NCBI GenBank assembly: GCA_032622095.1
Contig: CP136061.1
Coordinates: forward strand, 14,999,940-15,063,939
Length of the DNA stretch: 64,000 nucleotides
Source: Siphonodentalium dalli
Lineage: Eukaryota; Mollusca; Scaphopoda; Gadilida; Siphonodentaliidae
Direction: 5' to 3'
In this document: in pieces, positions 21,459 through 31,484 of the stretch
Position numbering within the stretch: position 1 is the stretch's first letter
Layout: every line of letters starts with the position of its first letter
Notes under the pieces: model-generated
The model's input: only the letters and a program-made list of their open reading frames with translations
What the model was told of the DNA's origin: nothing
Databases searched by the model: none
Position numbers and translations under genes: made by a program

Positions 21459-21836
21459 CCCTTTACCCAACAGAACGGCCCTGTGCCAATGCATTCTCTT
21501 ATATATGCGAGTCGACCATAGTTCGCCTCGCATATATAAGAGAATGCATTGGCTTAACACATTAAAAATTATAAAATTGTTAAAGAATGTGAGAAAAAAT
21601 GGTAAAAAGTGTTAAAAAAAGATTTTTTTTAGGCCAATGCATTCTCTTATATATGCCAGGCGACCTATGGTCGACTCGCATATATAAGAGAATGCATTGG
21701 CATAGGGCATAACTGTAACCATCACAATGTGGTCAATGAGTCGGTTCCAATGATATCCATATTTGTATGGTTTTATTGAGACAGACAGCTGTTGCAGCTT
21801 TATTTGGTCGTTTTTGGCGGTTTGTTGGGTAAAGGG
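21459..21836. mobile_element. TTAA-flanked hairpin MITE, copy 3, next to exon B
   Basis: Ends CCCTTTACCCAACA and TGTTGGGTAAAGGG are inverted repeats, with TTAA after the right end and GTAA before the left. It contains two 70-bp hairpin modules (about 21484-21554 and 21633-21701). Its right end stops only 27 bases before exon B, so the branch-point region of that intron must lie at or inside the MITE edge. Confidence 0.85.
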
Positions 21837-21863
21837 TTAAATGTATTTTGTTTCTGTTTACAG

Positions 21864-21961
21864 CGAATGGTGTGAAAAACGTGTTCGTGTTGGTGCAAAT
21901 AAATCGGTTTAAACAGATCATTGGACTGTTCACGTTACAGGCACCAGACGGGCTCACAAAG
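21864..21961 (+). CDS. Host exon B: PH-domain part of a probable RhoGEF
   Basis: A 98-base internal exon between TTTCTGTTTACAG and GTATGT, both good consensus sites. It begins with two bases that complete an Ala codon with the last base of exon A, then reads NGVKNVFVLVQINRFKQIIG and LFTLQAPDGLTK, ending in phase 0. KNVFVLVQ..., a turn, then FTLQAPD fits PH strands beta5-beta7: RhoGEF PH domains commonly have an F-x-V strand and an S/TLQA-type strand before the last helix. It is boxed in by a MITE 27 bases upstream and another 31 bases downstream. The frame and phase agreement with exons A and C make it unlikely to be chance. Confidence 0.65.
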
Positions 21962-21992
21962 GTATGTCCTGCATTGAACTACACCACCAGCA

Positions 21993-22328
21993 TTAAAGGG
22001 GTATTGTACACTAAATCCGGCCACTTATGGGACCATATCCTCTTATACTCAACAGAATATATGCAACAAATGAATGAATTTGAGCCATGGATGAGTGAAA
22101 AATACACTCATGTGCTCTATAAACGATGCCAACAACATGGTGAGTATGACTCCAGCATAAATTCATCTTCATTATAATTACCATGTTGTTTGCATCGTTC
22201 AGAGAGCACATGAGTGTATTTTGCACTAATACATGGCTCAAATTAATTCATGTGTTGCATATATTATAATGAGTATCAAAGTAGATGGTCCCATACATGA
22301 CCGGATTTGGGGTACAGTAAACCTTTAA
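21993..22328. mobile_element. Long foldback MITE after exon B
   Basis: Starts TTAAAGGGGTATTGTAC and ends GTACAGTAAACCTTTAA. The inversion continues through TCCGG/CCGGA and GGGACCAT/ATGGTCCC, and the inner part (CACTCATGTGCTCT... AGAGCACATGAGTG) pairs across the centre, so nearly the whole 336 bases fold on themselves. It begins about 31 bases after the exon B donor. Ends resemble the MITE at 20193-20783. Confidence 0.8.
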
Positions 22329-24733
22329 AATCGAAATACTATGCGTGTTGAACGCAATGTATCATCTTTTATCTGCCAAAAAAAAAAAACTTTACTCCAG
22401 ACATTAAGCGTTTCCACACATAGCCTATCTCCGGATGTGGAACGGTTAGATTGACAGAAAACTACTTAATAGTGAGGCCAGTACACCACATGAAGGAATA
22501 TATATATATATACTATCTGATTTTCACATCCAGCATTTACAGCACAAATGTAAAAAAGATGACTCTGATCACATTTTAAGAGACGTTTCGTGATATTTTT
22601 TTCTCAGAAAGTATACAAACTTATTGCAAATGAATAACTCTCATATAAAACACATGGTCTGAACAAGTGAAAAGCTCGAATGACTATTTAATTTGAAACA
22701 GTGCCTCAAGAATATTAGTTGTGTGCTGGCAAATTATAAGCAGCAATTTCCAGGTACTGATATAAACCTTTGGGTTGAGATGAATGTTAGTTCATATGTC
22801 CATATCCAAATCACCAGCTGGCAGCTATCTCTAAAATGTGACATATGTCCTGTTTGTTGCTTCCTGCTTAAGTGGACAATTCTACAAAGCAACATTTGCA
22901 TTCACTGTGCTACCTTTTCGTTGTACGAGTTCTTGGAAATGGCTACTCACCATTTTCCAGCACACGACTGACATTCTGATAACATTCTTGAATCAATGTG
23001 TTCACACTATTCAATCGAGCCTTTCATTGTTCAGAACATGTAGCTATGATGGTATACTCAGGGTTCGCTCTGCCACTTGCCAAATTTTCCAATGGCAAAA
23101 ATAATTCACATTTGGCAAAAAATATTTTCATTTGGCAAAAGTTTTGGCAAGTAACTTTTTAATTCCTCAAGCAATTTGAAAAATATTGGTCAATCATCAG
23201 GAAACTTTTACAACATAATTGTATTGGTGGTGTTTCATAAGGTTTATGAAAATTTAACACCACTTAGCAACTCTTCTACCATTGTATTGTTCGGTGATTG
23301 GCTGTATGATAACCCACAATTGAGATGCGAGTATAATTAATTATTTATATCGATATCAAAAGTCGTTCAATCCGCGAATGTCGAAACATAATAATTAGCG
23401 TTGCAGAAAATTATACTATCGGGAAGAGCAGTTGGCAAGTGCTAATATAATGTTGCAAAAAATATATTCATTTGCAAATTATTTGGAAAAAGTTAATTTC
23501 AGTCCAGCGCATATGTCGTATACTTGATGAGAAAAACCCTCTCATAATTTCCTTCAAAAATATTATCAAAGTCATCTTTTTAGCACTTTGATTGTTATAT
23601 AATATGAATCGTGTGGTTTCCGTTAGCATTAGATAGTCAATTAGATTATTAGAATCCTTCGGTGGTGAACCATTAGCTAGTCAATTAGATTATTAGATTC
23701 CTTCGGTGGTGTACCATTAGATAGTATGTGTAGTTCAATATAACCTTTCCACATCCAGGTATATGCTATACGTGGAAACCCCTTAATCCCTACTGCCAGT
23801 GATGGATGATTATATATTGTGAATCCCAATATCTGAAATAAGAGTGGCATCCTACGTTCCAAGCTATGTCTTGGCGCCTGTGTCATGACATCCGCTATAT
23901 GGGAAACCGTACACACGTTAGAGGCATCTAATGGGAAGATGTATAATCCGTTCACTTCTTTCAAAGCGATGGCGGTTACAGAGGTTTTGAATTCTGATAA
24001 ATACAAAGCATAGGTTATTGAAGCCACAAACATGTTTTCAGCGAATGTCACTGGAGCCCGCTTGTTTGACAACGTGTCATCACGACCCTTACTATGATTC
24101 CATTGGTTATTTTTGCCAACAATCTCTAATTATTCCGGATAGTAGCATTCTACTTTCCATCTTGTTGCTTCTGCATTTTATTGTGACCGCGATTGGTTGT
24201 GAATGTTCCGTTTCCTGGTTAGTAAATTTGACCGAGTCATTTGCTAACTTCTGATTGGCTAAGACGAGTGCATCCATGAATATTAGCCAATCAGGTGTTA
24301 TCGTGCTACCTTTGTAACGTGGGAAACCTAATTCATTCATTAGTTTGAAAACATTGCGAAGAAACGCACATAGAAATTTGACAATACTGTTAGTTTTTAC
24401 TAACATACGTACGCTCAACTGATTGGCCAATTGCCTCAGATTACCTTTTTCAGATTGTCCAATTGCATCAGATTGCCTTCTTTGGGTTGGCTAATTGCCT
24501 CAGATTGCCTTCTTTGTTCATTGATACATGTTCACAATAGACTATATTATCTGTGTGTTAGAGAGACCTGTGGTAACACGAAACATTGGCGTCTTGTCAC
24601 ATGCGTTGACTACCTCATCTTCTGTGTAATTAAGACGATGACTTCACCCTATATGCAGACATGGTTCCTAGTATTCTACATAGTGGTAATGACCCAGAAT
24701 TCACAGCAGCTATAATCACCGAGCTGAAACGAA
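22329..24733. other. Intron sequence with minor repeats
   Basis: No exon was found. 22790-22890 resembles 63465-63560 (TATGTCCATA-CCAAATC, CCAGCTATCTCTAA), a dispersed repeat. 23057-23500 has repeated TTGGCAAAA words. A 56-base direct duplication lies at 23625-23715 (AGTCAATTAGATTATTAGA). A 37-base unit with TTGCCTCAGATT recurs at 24428-24515. A minus-strand frame of 131 codons (23677-24072) and another of 107 (24107-24430) show no recognisable family. Confidence 0.45.
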
Positions 24734-25191
24734 TGTGACCCGCCATATCAAACCCAGTCGTAAGTCGGGATTTATTTACCCTGTGCCAATGCATTCTCGT
24801 ATTTATGCGAGTCGACCATAGGTCTTCTCGAATATATAAGAGAATGCATTGGCCTAACAAGTTTTAACAATTTTAATAATTTTTTCTTGTATTCTTTAAC
24901 AATTTTATAATTTCACCCATACAGAGCCCCAGACACATATGAGCAGACGACACTCTTCTATATGCTTCTATATATGTGTGGGGCTCCCTGCAGGGTAATG
25001 GATGTTTTTTAATTTATGTCCTAAAAATTGTAAGAAACATTTATTTTAAAAAAATGATAAAAAATTGTTAGGCCAATGCATTCTCTTATATATGCGAGGT
25101 GACCTATGATCGACTCGCATATATAAGAGAATGCTTTGGCACAGGGTAAACAAATCCCGACGTACGACTGGATTTGATATTGTGGGTCACA
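24734..25191. mobile_element. Hairpin MITE with TGTGACCC ends, copy 1
   Basis: The left end TGTGACCCGCCATATCAAAC and the right end TTTGATATTGTGGGTCACA are inverted repeats of about 45 bases. Inside each end sits one copy of the same 70-bp hairpin module seen in the TTAA MITEs (24783-24853; 25072-25140). The centre holds GAGCCCCAGACACATATGAG and GTGTGGGGCTCC, itself an inverted pair. These ends differ from those of the CCCTTTACCC family, so the hairpin module is shared between families. Confidence 0.8.
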
Positions 25192-26077
25192 AATGTGGCT
25201 CTCCCAAAGCAAGGTTTAATCGAAGGTTCCAAACCAAACCAAACATTTGGTATATTACAATATATGTTCAACGATACATTGGCGGCATTTGGGTGTCATG
25301 TATAGTTACGCTGTATAGTTACTAGTTCGTTCTTGGTAACATTTATTATTCAAGTTTTAATGAATATATATATACGTGTATATATGTATGTATATAACTC
25401 AGATGATACTCATATATCATTCCGGCGAATTATCCACGAACCTCTTAAAGGCACGGGCGGCGTTCGTTGCAGAAATATTTATATTTGTTCAAATCGCCAT
25501 CAACAGAAGGAACACCAAAATATATACAGTTTCGCTCATATGCCAAACATAATCAGCGCGTAAATAGTATATTGTCGTCAAGTCGTACGATGTGTACGTG
25601 AACAAGAGACTGCTCGTGTTACAGAAGTTGTGCTTCTGTTTACATAACACACCGCAATTCTATTGGTTAATCCCACAAAAATGATATAAACGCTCTTTAT
25701 TATTTTCATATCAGGAAAACAGTAACAAATAACGCTCTTTATGCTTACCATATCCGGATCTAAACAAAGGCCAGGAAACGTAACGTGTCTTGCTTTTGTT
25801 TTCATAACAAAGGGGAAAAATTTGACAATAACATACTGTTGTGCCATATTTCTGATTGGCATAAGAACAAAGTCTATATCTTTCTATTCCTTCTGTTTAT
25901 GGCGGTTTTTCACGGATGTGAATATTTTAACAGCATATCCACCGCCAACGCCGCCCGTATCATTAAGGATTATCATTATTTAATTTGATAATATGCAATG
26001 CATATAGAACAACCCCGACATGATGCTAAGAGAAAGAAACTTGCGAAGGATCGTGTAAATAGTCATGAGACGTTTAG
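25192..26077. other. Intron sequence, unassigned
   Basis: No exon seen. AACGCTCTTTAT occurs twice (about 25688 and 25731) and resembles words at 28550 and 28780. Frames up to 94 codons have no motif. Confidence 0.4.
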
Positions 26078-27546
26078 CAGGTCAGGCACATCCTGAATTC
26101 CACTATTATAGTGGTATATAACTATTATAGTGGTATATGCCCATTACCGTTTTGTTAATTTGATAAAAGAGAGATAATCCAAAATCATATTTCACACAAA
26201 TATTATTCAAAATCAGTGTTGCACTAATTCAGTATCAATATGTATCATACATATATTTTGTTCAGGAGAATGATTAATCATGATGGCACACGAGAACCAA
26301 CTCAATTAGCATGCAATTAGTTGAAATGTTGTTATGAAGGAGCGATTGAGTCATCATGTTATTGTCATTTAGATAGACATTATATTAGTAATATTATAAT
26401 ATTATTGACTAACAAAGCTGCGATGTTGTTAAGAGTGACATTTGGCTGTGCATGCACTGGTATGCGCCGTCTTCTATTTCCGACGCATATAAAGTAAATA
26501 TGAATATGTTATAGTCATATACCACTATAATAGTAGAATACCACTATAATAGTAGAATACCACTATAATAGTAGAATACCACTATAATAGTAGAATACCA
26601 CTATAATAGTAGAATACCACTATAATAGTAGAATACCACTATAATAGTAGAATACCACTATAATAGTAGAATACCACTATAATAGTAGAATACCACTATA
26701 ATAGTAGAATACCACTATAATAGTAGAATACCACTATAATAGTAGAATATCACTATAATAGTAGAATACCACTATAATAGTAGAATACCACTATAATAGT
26801 ATAATACACCTATAATAGTAGAATACCACTATAATAGTAGAATACCACTATAATAGTAGAATACCACTATAATAGTAGAATACCACTATAATAGTAGAAT
26901 ACCACTATAATAGTAGAATACCACTATAATAGTGGAATATCACTATAATAGTAGAATACCACTATGATAGTAGAATACCACTATAATAGTAGAATACCAC
27001 TATAATAGTATAATACACCTATAATAGTAGAATACCACTATAATAGTATAATACACCTATAATAGTAGAATACCACTATAATAGTAGAATGCCACTATAA
27101 TAGTGGAATATCACTATAATAGTAGAATACCACTATAATAGTAGAATACCACTATAATAGTAGAATACCACTATAATAGTATAATACACCTATAATAGTA
27201 GAATACCACTATAATAGTAGAATACCACTATAATAGTAGAATACCACTATAATAGTAGAATACCACTATAATAGTAGAATACCACTATAATAGTAGAATA
27301 TCACTATAATAGTAGAATATCACTATAATAGTAGAATGCCACTATAATAGTGGAATATCACTATAATAGTAGAATACCACTATAATAGTAGAATACCACT
27401 ATAATAGTAGAATACCACTATAATAGTAGAATACCACTATAATAGTAGAATACCACTATAATAGTAGAATACCACTATAATAGTAGAATACCACTATAAT
27501 AGTAGAATATCACTATAATAGTGGAATTCATGATGTGCCTGACCTG
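26078..27546. mobile_element. MITE whose inner terminal repeat forms a satellite
   Basis: Left end CAGGTCAGGCACATCCTGAA and right end TTCATGATGTGCCTGACCTG are inverted repeats with one mismatch, and the inversion continues through TTCCACTATTATAGTG. TTTAG stands directly outside both ends (26073-26077; 27547-27551), a 5-bp target duplication. The left inner arm has two copies of a 19-base unit (ACTATTATAGTGGTATATA); the right inner arm has about 53. The remaining 350-base interior has no coding sequence. Confidence 0.85.
26518..27530 (+). repeat. 19-bp satellite, about 53 copies
   Basis: The unit is ACCACTATAATAGTAGAAT. ACTATAATAGT inside it is a short palindrome. A few variants recur at intervals (ATACACCTATAATAGTATA; GTGGAATATC), hinting at rounds of block duplication. 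The array runs without a gap into the right terminal repeat of the MITE at 26078-27546. Confidence 0.95.
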
Positions 27547-27684
27547 TTTAGTATGACAATTTATGCATAAAAGATCATGCCAACGACGAGAATGCATGAT
27601 TATTATTGTAGATCGTTCGATAATTCGATAATTATGTCAATAAATAGAGCCTATGGTTTAGACATCGGCCTTTTATAAAGCATG

Positions 27685-28113
27685 CAAGCCTGCAAATATC
27701 GTGTCTGTCATTTGCAGAATGAGGTCCCCAGAGGGTGAATTTAGTGATGCTATCTCGCATAGCGGGCTAGCATCACCAAATTCACCCTCTGGGGACCTCA
27801 TTCTGCTTAGTCCCTCAACTGCTATGATAGACCTAGGATGATATTGAAGTTCCCCTGTTGAAATTGATGTTGTTCACCCATTGGGCACCTCGATTATGCA
27901 TTTTATCTTCTGGAAATTAGGGGATATAGAAACTTCTCAGAAGGGAAAACATAACTAAAAACAATGTTAATTCCCAGAAGATGAGGCTTAAGCAGAATGG
28001 GGTCTCCAGAGGGTGAATTTGGTGATGCTAGCCCGCTGTGCGGGATAGCATCACTAAATTCACCCTCTTGGTACCTCATTCTGCAAATGACAGACACGCT
28101 ATCTGCAGGCTTG
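27685..28113. mobile_element. hAT-like two-hairpin MITE, best copy
   Basis: Ends CAAGCCTGCAAATA and GCAGGCTTG with TGTCTGTCATTTGCAGAATG / CATTCTGCAAATGACAGACA form inverted repeats. Each end is followed by a near-perfect hairpin of about 95 bases (AGAGGGTGAATTTAGTGATG with CATCACCAAATTCACCCTCT). A spacer of about 190 bases joins the hairpins. The flanks AAAGCATG and AAAACATG agree at 7 of 8 positions, as expected for a hAT duplication. No transposase. Confidence 0.8.
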
Positions 28114-29261
28114 AAAACATGCCTATCATATAATATTGTACATAGTGAATATTATAAAATTAATTTCTCTGTAATTAAGCGGATAATTAAGGGTGCCACC
28201 TTCAGATCTAAGTTACGCCGGATACAGGCACACATATAGAAGCATGACTATAATTATGGTTTATACGGATACCGGTCCGGCACACCGTATATGAATATCC
28301 CATGTTATAGTTATTGAAACGTGTGTGTGAGGGTGTGTGTGTGTGTGTGTACGTCTAGTCTAATGAGCCGAAATAAATTGTCGGTGAAGCGTGACTTCTG
28401 GATTCTGGACCATAAAGACGAATGGCGTTTGTCATCATTAAACAATGATGAGTACGTAATTCATTAGTGGCCGTTCAAGACATTTAAACTAATTATTAGT
28501 TATTCACTCTCGGGCCATCTATTTTTTAAGTTGATAATAACGGCTCTTTATTCTTAATTATCGGTGCATCTTTAAGTCATTTGAAATCAACAGCACCTAT
28601 CCCGTGACATTCCCCGATTCATTTTACTGCTGTGCACCAATTTTCTCCACATAGCGTCTAGTATATTAATAAATGCTGTTTATTTATCATATAATTTATT
28701 AGTCCCCCTTTAAGTAATATGATGTCATGTGATTCGTCCGTACCAATGGTCCAACATATATTCTAAGTTTATAAGAAACGCTCTTTATTACTCATATTTT
28801 CCACTTTAAGTCATCTGAGGTCAACGTCATCTATCTGATGACACGTTACTGGTAAATTTATCCCTGTGTTTCATTTTTACCTGCGATATTGCAACCATTT
28901 TGGGTATATTGTTAATTATTTAGTTAAATTTATTATTAGAGCCCTTTAAAGACATCTGAGGTCAACGGGCTGTCTAATAACATTGACATGGTCAAATTAT
29001 CCATATGTACAAAAGTTCAGATCCGAGGATCCAACCATTTGGTCTCCTCTAGCCAAGATATATATAAAATAATTATTAGTGACATGTTAAGATATAAGTG
29101 GGTGAATAGAACCTATCTAATAACTCTCCCCGTGTCAAATGAACCCTATATGCAAATTTTCATCTCCGGTTGTCCAGCCGTTTGGTCGCCTATAAGAGGA
29201 CAAACAAACCAACATACAAACAAAACAAACACAATTGAGTTTTATTAGTATACATCGATAG
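28114..29261. repeat. Degenerate repeats in intron B
   Basis: Three diverged units of about 200 bases share CTCTTTATT, TTTAAGTCAT-TGA and TCAACAG/TCAACG words (28540, 28780, 28940). A GT microsatellite lies at 28322-28352. The end of the stretch (GTCCAGCCGTTTGGTCGCC, then AACAAACCAACATACAAAC) resembles a transposon or SINE tail, but no full element could be drawn. No exon found. Confidence 0.4.
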
Positions 29262-29641
29262 AGAAGATGTAATTATTAGTATGGGTTGACTTAACATGTG
29301 TCTGTCATATACTATAGGTCAGATGTAATTATTTTGAGATAACTTCACTTGTGTCTGTTATATACCATAGATACGATGTAATTATCTTTAGATAACTTCA
29401 CTTGTGCCTGCTATATACTATAGGTCAGATGTAATTATTTTGAGATAACTTCACTCGTACCTGCTATATACTATAGATACGATGTAATTATATTTAGATA
29501 ACTTCACTTGTGTTTGTTATATACTATAGATAAGATGTAATTATTTTTTATTTTTTAAATAACTTCACTTGACTTGTGCCTTTTATATGCTATAGATATG
29601 ATGTAATTATTTTGGGATAACTTCACTTCTGTCTGTTATCT
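29262..29641 (+). repeat. 59-bp minisatellite abutting the exon C acceptor
   Basis: About six or seven units of roughly 59 bases share GATGTAATTATTTTGAGATA, ACTTCACTTGTGTCTG and TTATATACTATAG. The last unit merges into the true 3' splice site of exon C (ACTTCACTTCTGTCTGTTAT then CTGTAG), so the acceptor looks like one member of the array. Confidence 0.85.
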
Positions 29642-29645
29642 GTAG

Positions 29646-29825
29646 GTTCAATGGATTTCGAGGCTATCGGATTCACAGGAATCATACCGGAATATGTACA
29701 GAAAAACATCTGCTGGTGAAACTTCAGAGGAATCATCACGGACGTGTAACGGACATTCGTCAGGCGTGAGGACAAATGACGGATACGATAGTGATAACAC
29801 AGCTTCAGGCCCAATATACATTTGA
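29646..29825 (+). CDS. Host exon C: last PH helix and C-terminus
   Basis: Follows TCTGTTATCTGTAG and starts in phase 0, as exon B requires. It encodes VQWISRLSDSQESYRNMYRK, then a Ser/Thr/Asp-rich tail ending DNTASGPIYI and a TGA. The Trp three residues in is the tryptophan expected in the C-terminal PH helix, and exon B supplies the preceding strand, so the exon is convincing. This makes 129 residues in total across A-C. The tail ends I-Y-I, which fits a class II PDZ ligand (hydrophobic-x-hydrophobic), but that is only an inference. A weak ATTAAA at 30142 could serve as the polyadenylation signal. A further 3' exon cannot be ruled out. Confidence 0.65.
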   Translation, partial: VQWISRLSDSQESYRNMYRKTSAGETSEESSRTCNGHSSGVRTNDGYDSDNTASGPIYI

Positions 29826-31116
29826 TAGTATCAGATGGGCATCGATGACTGTTACTGTTACCATGGTAACCGTTGGTTACATTCACATTGAGCTCGTTAT
29901 GCACAGTCATGGCGGTTATGTTCAACTATTGTGCATTAACAAGTGTCACCTTCAAAGACGAATAGGACAGCGATTACACAGTATCATAAAGTCATCTACG
30001 AATGATACCAATGTAAGCTGGTAGTGATGGTAATATTCAACTGGAACCAATGTTTATATATAAAGCAATACATAGTCGGTGTTCAATCTGAGTAACACGT
30101 GACACGAGATGTTATGTTCATAGTTCAAAATGAGTATTCTGATTAAATTGGAAGGGAGATAACTGCAGTGATAGCTCCGTTTCATGTCAAATACATCACA
30201 CAGATATCCAGATTAAGTTACCGCACTATTTCCTTAGGTACAGTGTCATTGCCACTTTCATTTGTTTCATGTGCCATTATTGTACCTGCAATGAACGATG
30301 TTTTATCGCTTAATGGACGCATCTCGGCCACACACGTTTTGTACATTTGAGGAATATAGATCGAACTGGCGCAATTCATGTTCAAAACTGTATATTTATG
30401 TCATCGGAATTCAACTACAGTGGACGTCATTAACCCGTTATTTACCAAATACTCATTGCCGAGTAGTTCTCTTAGGAAATGTTCAGGAAATAGCCATATG
30501 TTTCTGATCATTTCGCACCAATGCATATGAATAGTTCTGCGCTTGTGTTATCTTTTAGTCTGTCTGTCGGCTCTTTTTATTACCAGAACACTTAACACAC
30601 ATGTACCGCATTCAATGATGAAACGACAGCAACACAGCTCCAGTGCCAACATACATATGATGTCCCTAACTGTTTTCTAATTGGCGATGGAATTCATGTT
30701 TGTGTTCAACTAATTCAACTTGGATGTTCGTCTATCATTATGATCAAAAGCAAACTTCGTTTCCAACAGTATAAACTGACGCTGTATACTGTCACCATGG
30801 CAACCACGATCGTCGTGGTTAAATTTCCGTGTGACGTAATCATTACCTAACAAGACGACAACTGCAGTGACAATTTATCTTCATGTCTAAAATCCAGATT
30901 TATTACCAAAGAAAACATCGTCTCCCTATATACATATACATCCGGACTGAATATCTATATAATGGCTTTTCCATGCACATAATTATATACTCGCAATTGT
31001 CTCATTTTCGAGTTATATATATGTTCATTCTTATGTGGAATGTACAATGTACACTACGTAAAGATTGTTCGATAACAATAACACGCAACGCAGATAGGAC
31101 CCCACTACATCCACCC
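29826..31116. other. 3' flank of the host gene, unassigned
   Basis: Probable 3' UTR and beyond. ATTAAA is at 30142. GGTTACCATGGTAACC near 29857 is a perfect 16-base palindrome. 30612-30660 (ACAGC-ACACAGCTCCAG, CCAACATACAT-TGAT) weakly resembles the end of exon C, hinting at an old duplication. No other gene seen. Confidence 0.4.
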
Positions 31117-31484
31117 CAGTCTTGAGTTTATTGTGACTATCAATTGCAGAATGTGGTCCACAGAGTGTGAATTTCGTGAAGCTATCCCACATAGGGGGCC
31201 TACTTCTGATTAGGCCTCATCTTCTCTGGAAAGTTTCTTTATTATTAAATTTCTATAGAAACTTTTTAACATAGATTCTATTCCCTTTTTAGTTTAGTTT
31301 CTCTGTATCCCCAAATTGGCAGATTACACATTGCATAACCGAGGTTCCCAATGGGTGTACATCACACTATTCACCTTAATCTGCCTCCCAGAGCAGATGA
31401 GTCCTAAGCAGAATGAGGTCCCGAGAGGAATAGCGTCACTAAATTCACCCTCTGCAAATGACAGGCACAATAAACTCAGGCTTG
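31117..31484. mobile_element. hAT-like two-hairpin MITE, worn copy
   Basis: Ends CAGTCTTGAGTTTATTGTG and CACAATAAACTCAGGCTTG are inverted repeats. The central spacer matches the copy at 2608 (TCTTCTCTGGAAAGTTTC, CAAATTGGCAGA, CAATGGGTGTACATCACA). The two hairpins are shortened. Flanks ATCCACCC and GTCCACTC agree at 6 of 8 positions, a plausible decayed 8-bp duplication. Confidence 0.7.

Noticed and set aside
21848-22177. A 109-codon single-exon gene
   Set aside because: Only the part 21864-21961 is protein-like; the rest reads into the intron past a GTATGT donor and a foldback MITE. Treated as exon B.
23677-24072. Minus-strand frame of 131 codons
   Set aside because: No recognisable motif or splice context, and a frame of this length is expected once or twice by chance in a window of this composition.
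26518-27530. CRISPR-like regular repeats
   Set aside because: The 19-base units are contiguous with no unique spacers, and the context is a eukaryotic intron.
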